Below the pieces are notes generated by a model. It saw nothing but the letters and a program-made list of their open reading frames with translations, had not been told where the DNA came from and made no database searches. The translations under genes and the position numbers were made by a program. This document shows, in pieces, positions 53,501 through 59,500 of a DNA stretch of 64,000 bases (positions are counted from its first letter, which is position 1; each line of letters starts with the position of its first letter). Origin of the DNA: Thereva unica (lineage: Eukaryota > Arthropoda > Insecta > Diptera > Therevidae); the NCBI GenBank assembly GCA_949987705.1, contig OX465281.1:82984543-83048542 (forward strand), given 5' to 3'.

Positions 53501-56500
53501 AACCAAATGAATTTCCGATCGAATTCAATTCCGCTCATATCAATGATTCCGATCAAAAGTTGATTCCGATCAGAATATGATAGGAATCAATTTATGAGCG
53601 GAATCAAATTGGATTCCTACTGATTCCGCTCACATTGCTGATTCCTATCGGAATTGATTCCGCTCAATTTTTGATGTGAGCGCGCGGTGGTGATTTCTTC
53701 GCTCGATGTCGCTCTTGTGCAACCATGGTTTTCTGATGGTTTTAACCCTTAGCGATCCGTTGGCTCCGCTACGGAGCGATCCGTCATTTGTTTCGTGCCT
53801 CCGTAGGCTCCGCTGCGGAGCCCAATGTTTTTATAATGACTACGCTTAAGACGTTACGGAATCGTCGGCGTTTCTTCTCACTTATAATAATACTCCTTCT
53901 TCTCACTTGTTCCGCTGTGAAAATGTGCCGGAGTTGCTGGTAGGCAATGGTACAAAAACTTGCGGAGCGCTAATGCCGGGTTTTCATTAGTAGAATTAGT
54001 GGTAGAGTATACTGGGCGAGTACTAACTATCTTGAGAACTCGCTTAATGAAAACGAAAGTGGTAGAGTAGAGTACTTGATTACAGTAGAGTAGAGTGGGA
54101 TAGCACCGTGGTAAAGTTACTCTACTAGTTCTGTCCCCCACCACTGCTTTCCACTCTACTCTACCGCCACTATGCTAATGAAAACAGTGTTGAGATAGTC
54201 GAGCATACAAGAAATTCGTGGCATTTAAGTATTTAGTGTGCTGTCATTAAAGTAGGTACTATTAACAACTAGTCACTATTACTTTCTGCACCATACTATT
54301 TTCAATTTAAGTGAAAACGGGTACTCTACCAAAATAAGTAGAGTAGAGTTAGCTCGGCTTAAAAGTACGCCAGTTACTCTACCACTAATTCTACTAATGA
54401 AAACCCGGCATAAGGGTTAAAAGTCAAATCTAGTGGTCTCTCGAGGAAAGAGTTGGGGCAACGCTGATAGGACTGAATGATCAGCTTTACTTAAAAGTAA
54501 AATCAATTCTACCTATTCTTTTTCATGTGAAAGGAAAGCCTTTTAGTTCATAAAAAAAGAGTTGATATTGAAAAAATAAAAAACTATTATGTATTATAAT
54601 GCAATAAAAAATTCATACATGCATGTTACAGCTGGCGTAAAAGCGCAAATAGGTAGCTTATGTTCGATGTGCTTTGGGAGCTATAGTATAATAAATAGTC
54701 AGCATAGAAAAGCTGCGTTTATTGAGACCGAAAAAAAGGTAGCGCAGCTCGAGGCAGCTCACAGTAGAGCAGCTGTCAAAAATAAATAAAGCAAGTTGGC
54801 GCAATTCAGAGCAAGAAATCTCATGAAACACTTTTCAGGCAAGAATTCTCAAAGTGCGTTGTCAGAACTTCAACCTGACAGTTTTTAAAGTGAAATTTAT
54901 TTAAACTTGATAAATACGGTACTATTTATTTAAACTTGATAAATACGGTACCGTTGAAATCCGTTGGAGAGTGCAGACGTGTTTTTTCTTGAACTCCTTT
55001 ACTGATAATAATGTCTAACAAAGGCAAAAATTCTAAGGAAGATAATTGTAGAAAGTGTAATAAAGTCGTTAGTGCTAAAGATAAAGCGATTCAGTGTGAT
55101 GGCTTATGCAATATCTGGTACCATATTAAGTGCCAAGGTATAACTGAAGCTGATTATAATCTGCTTCATGGCAAAGATTTTTTATGGATGTGTAGTGAGT
55201 GTCGAAAATTCTTTGAACTAATCAGATCTTCTAAACTAGGTGAGTTAATTGACACAATTAACACCAAAATGCTTAAAATACATGATAACAACAAGGCAAT
55301 AAAGGATGTTAATACCACTATAAAAGAAATCGAAAATAAAATCGCTATGGTGGCGATTCCAACATATGCCGAAACTGTTAAAAACACGGGCAATGACCCC
55401 ACGAGCACAACAAAATCAGCTGCTCAAGGAATTCTTATACAACCAAACCAAAGTCAAACGGTCGACAAAACAAGGAGTGATATTATTCAAATTCAACCTT
55501 CAAAAGTGAGAGCACCGGTAAAACTAATAAAAAATCTTAGAAACGGCAAAATTTTAGTTAAATCCGATAGTGACGACAACAACAATAAATTAAAGGTCCT
55601 ACTCGAAAAGAAAATCGGTGACAATTACAAGATCACTTTTACAAAAAAAAGAACTCCAATCTTGGTTGTCAATAATTTGAATAGAAACTTCACCACTGAA
55701 GAGCTAAAAGAAGAGTTAATAGCCCTCAACCATCACATACCTGACGATGACCAAGTCAAAGTCACGTATAGTAAAATTAACCACAAATCTAAACTGTTCA
55801 GTGTATACTTTGAAGTAAATGCATCTGCCTACAACAAATTATGCAACCGATATATCAACATTGATTGGGGAACACATTATATCAAGGAACACTACGGAAT
55901 TAGGAGATGTTTGAAATGCCATGATTTATCTCACTTGTTAAAAGACTGTCCATCTGCGCATGACATATGCGGCAAGTGCGGTGACTCCCATAAAATAAGC
56001 GACTGCAATAGCAATGTAAACAAATGTTTTTGGTGTCACAAAGGAAAGAATCCCGCTTTATCACTCACACGCAGCACTAATTCGACGGAGTGCCCCCAAT
56101 ATAAAAATAGAATTAATATTACTGTTAATCGTACCGACTACAACATTAAGCACATCTAGATCAACTTTTGCTTTATATTCACTAATATCATAACTCATTA
56201 TGAAACTAAAAATTTTCTTTTTAAATATCCGAAGTATTCGCAATAAGTTCGATGACCTAAATATCCCTAAAAAGACTCGGCAATCTTGATATTGTAATAC
56301 TGAATGAGACATGGCTGTATGATAACGAAACTGAATTCTACAACATTGAAGGGTTCACGTCTGTCTTTAACTGCAGGAATGGTAGTAGAGGTGGCGGTAC
56401 TGCAATCTTTATTAAAAATAATATCAAATTCAAACTGCTGATGCAATGCTCGGATTTTAACACCATTATAATAGAAATAATTCGGAAGCCAAGAGCAAGT

Positions 56501-59500
56501 ATAAAGGTTATTACTCTATATCGCCCGCCCAATGTAGATAATATGTCGTTTTTTGATTTCTTTTCCAACTTGACCGATGAGCATAGAAATGCCGTGATTG
56601 TAGGAGATATGAACTACAACCTACTCAAGGAATGCACGGTAAATAATGTTTATAAAGACATTATTTCACAAGCCGGTTATAGAATTATCAACTCACTTAC
56701 GCTTGGACTTCACACGTATTGGCCTTAACACCAACACTCCGTCTATTATCGATCATGCAATTACTGATCTGTGTAATGATTTCAACGTTGATATCTCACT
56801 CTAAGACAATGATATATCCGATCATCGTGAGATGTTGTTGTTTCTAGAAGGAACTGGTAAACAGCGAAGGAGGATGTTAAATAAATGTAGGGGTTTCGTG
56901 AAAACCATCTTGTTTCGATCAAAAATTATCGAATTGTTAGACTCCCGTTCGTCTGTTAATCTTGATTCTCTTTGCCAAATAATTAAATATGCAAAATCCT
57001 CTGCCACAAAATACAAAAAATATAGATCAAGGGAAAATAATGACTGGATAAATGATGAAATTATTATGCAAGTTAAAGAGAAAACGGCCTTGTATAAATT
57101 AATGAAGAGAAATCAAAGTGATCTGAATCTGGTTAATGCATACAAAAAGAAGAAAAATTACGTGAATAAAATTGTGAAGATTGCAAAAAATGCCTACACT
57201 CAAAAAATGCTCTCTAGTGCGGATAATACCAAAAAACTTTGGTCGGTAATTAACAAGAATATTTTAAATAAGAACAAAAAAGACGATAACGATGTAGATG
57301 AACTTATGGTAAATAATAAGATATATACAAACAATCACGACATTGCTAATTCTTTTAATATGCATTTCTGCAATATTGGAGAGAATCAAACAAAGAATCT
57401 ACCCAACATAATTTGTCCTCAATTAATGTTTAATGACAAAACCATATTTCTGAGACCTGTAGATCAAAATGAAATTAAGCATATCGTTATGTGTATGAAT
57501 TCTAACTCATCACCTGGCCCTGACGGAATAACTCTGAGAGATATTATAAGCGTACTGGATATTATTATAGAATCGTTGACTGATGGAATTAACAACATGC
57601 TGTCCACTGGAGCTTTTCCTGATTTTCTCAAGCAGTCCTTTATTATACCAATTCATAAGGACGGAGACAAGAACAATATTAATAACTATAGGCCAATCAC
57701 ACTCACCAATACCATCGCTAAGATATGTGAGAAAGTGATTGATAATCAAATACGCCACTTTATTTCCACAACGTGTAATTTTGATGTTAACCAATACGGT
57801 TTCCAAAGTTCTTCCTCTACTGAGACTGCTGCGATCGAGGCAATTGGTATTATTAACCAAAATCTTGACAAGAAGTTACACACATCTGCCATTTTTATTG
57901 ATATCAGTAAAGCTTTTGACACGGTGAATCATGATATACTTCTTAATAAAATTGATCAGTTAGGGATAAGAGGCAACGCATACACCCTTATTAAATCTTT
58001 TATTGAAAATAGAGAGACTTCCACCAAGGTCAACTCGACATTAAGCATCAAAATGTCAAGTAAGTCAGGTGTTCCACAGGGCTCCATTCTTGGCCCAACT
58101 TTATTTTTATTATATGTTACCGACATCAACAAAATCAATTTAAATGGAAATTATTGCATTTATGCTGATGATATAGTCTTGATTCAGGCTGCCAAGACTC
58201 AAAGCCAGTTACAGAGTCTAATTAATGATGACCTAGCTATCCTCTCAAGGTGGGCTATAGCTAATAAATTCAAAGTCAACAAGTGCAAGACTAGTTATAT
58301 AGTCTTTAGGCAAAAAAACGTTCCCCCCATTAATATCTCCGTGGAAATGGAGGGTGAAATAATAGCACCTGTAAAAGCAGTTAAATACCTTGGACTTGTC
58401 ATTGATGAAAATTTGAATTTTTCGTTTCATCTAAATCAGTTGGTGCGGAAAATTTCACCATTAATAGGAGTTCTTAGGCGTGCCCCAAACTTGCCTGCCA
58501 GCATTGGGAACGCTTTATATAACACCCACATTTTATCAAATATAAGATACGGTATTAATATATGGTCCCAATGTGGTACGACATCCCAAGCCAGAATTAG
58601 AACACTCATGTCTAAAGCTATCAAAGCCATCTGGAAGTTGCCTGCACTTACTCCAACAATAGAGGTTTATAATCTCACGAATCAATTGACCCTTGAGAAG
58701 ATAATAGCTCTTGAGGAAGTCAAACTCATATACAAAATCAGGAATAAACTGACAAAAACAAAGGTCCAATTCAGGAGTAATGGGGACAATCACAATTACC
58801 AAACCAGAAATAGACATAGAATATTACAGGGAGCTGCCAGAACCAACAGACTCTACAAGGATACTATAGCGAAAGCTGTCAGGACCTTCAACTCTATCCC
58901 AGAGGACATAAAGAACCAACGTACGCTCCCTTTATTTATAAAAGCCTTTAAAAAATTCTTAACTCAAGATAACTAATATCAAACTTGTACTCTCTAAAGA
59001 ATATTAATTTGATTAAAATTTTACCATTGTACCAGTTATTATAGCTAACGTATTGCAATTAGTATCTTTAGGCTAACAATGCTTATACCAGCGAAAGCTG
59101 TCGGTGTTGTTTAGCATTTGTTATTTTATTTTTGTTATTTCTTTTATCTAAATTTTACACTAATTCTGTTTTTATCATTGTAAAATCCTTCTGTGAATTC
59201 TATTGAAATAAATAAATATTCATGATCCACAGTTAAAAAAAAAAAAAAAATTAAAAAATGGAAAAATATTTATCAAGTCAGTTGATGGAAGCGCTAGATG
59301 ATTCCTCTAATTCAGATATTCAATTAACGGATGACAGTATTTTGACAGTTGACAAACAGCTGATTGCTTGCCTGAAGTTGCTCTACCAAAAAAGGTAGAG
59401 CAGAAAACCGTGCGCTAGCTCAAATTAAAGCAAGCTCATGAAACACAAATCAGGCAAGTAAGAGCAACCAAATTGCTCGTGAAACACCTTTTCGTAAGAT

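Larger units (their letters stand above)
54895..59250 (+). mobile_element. CR1-like LINE (LINE-E), nearly complete
   Basis: It has a 5' part with a doubled 28-bp unit (54895..54922, 54924..54951), ORF1, ORF2 (endonuclease, RT), a 3' UTR with AATAAATAAATATTC and a 16-A tail (59235..59250). ORF1 and the RT part are open; the endonuclease is broken by shifts and a stop. Target duplications were not identified, so the 5' limit is an estimate. Confidence 0.82.
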
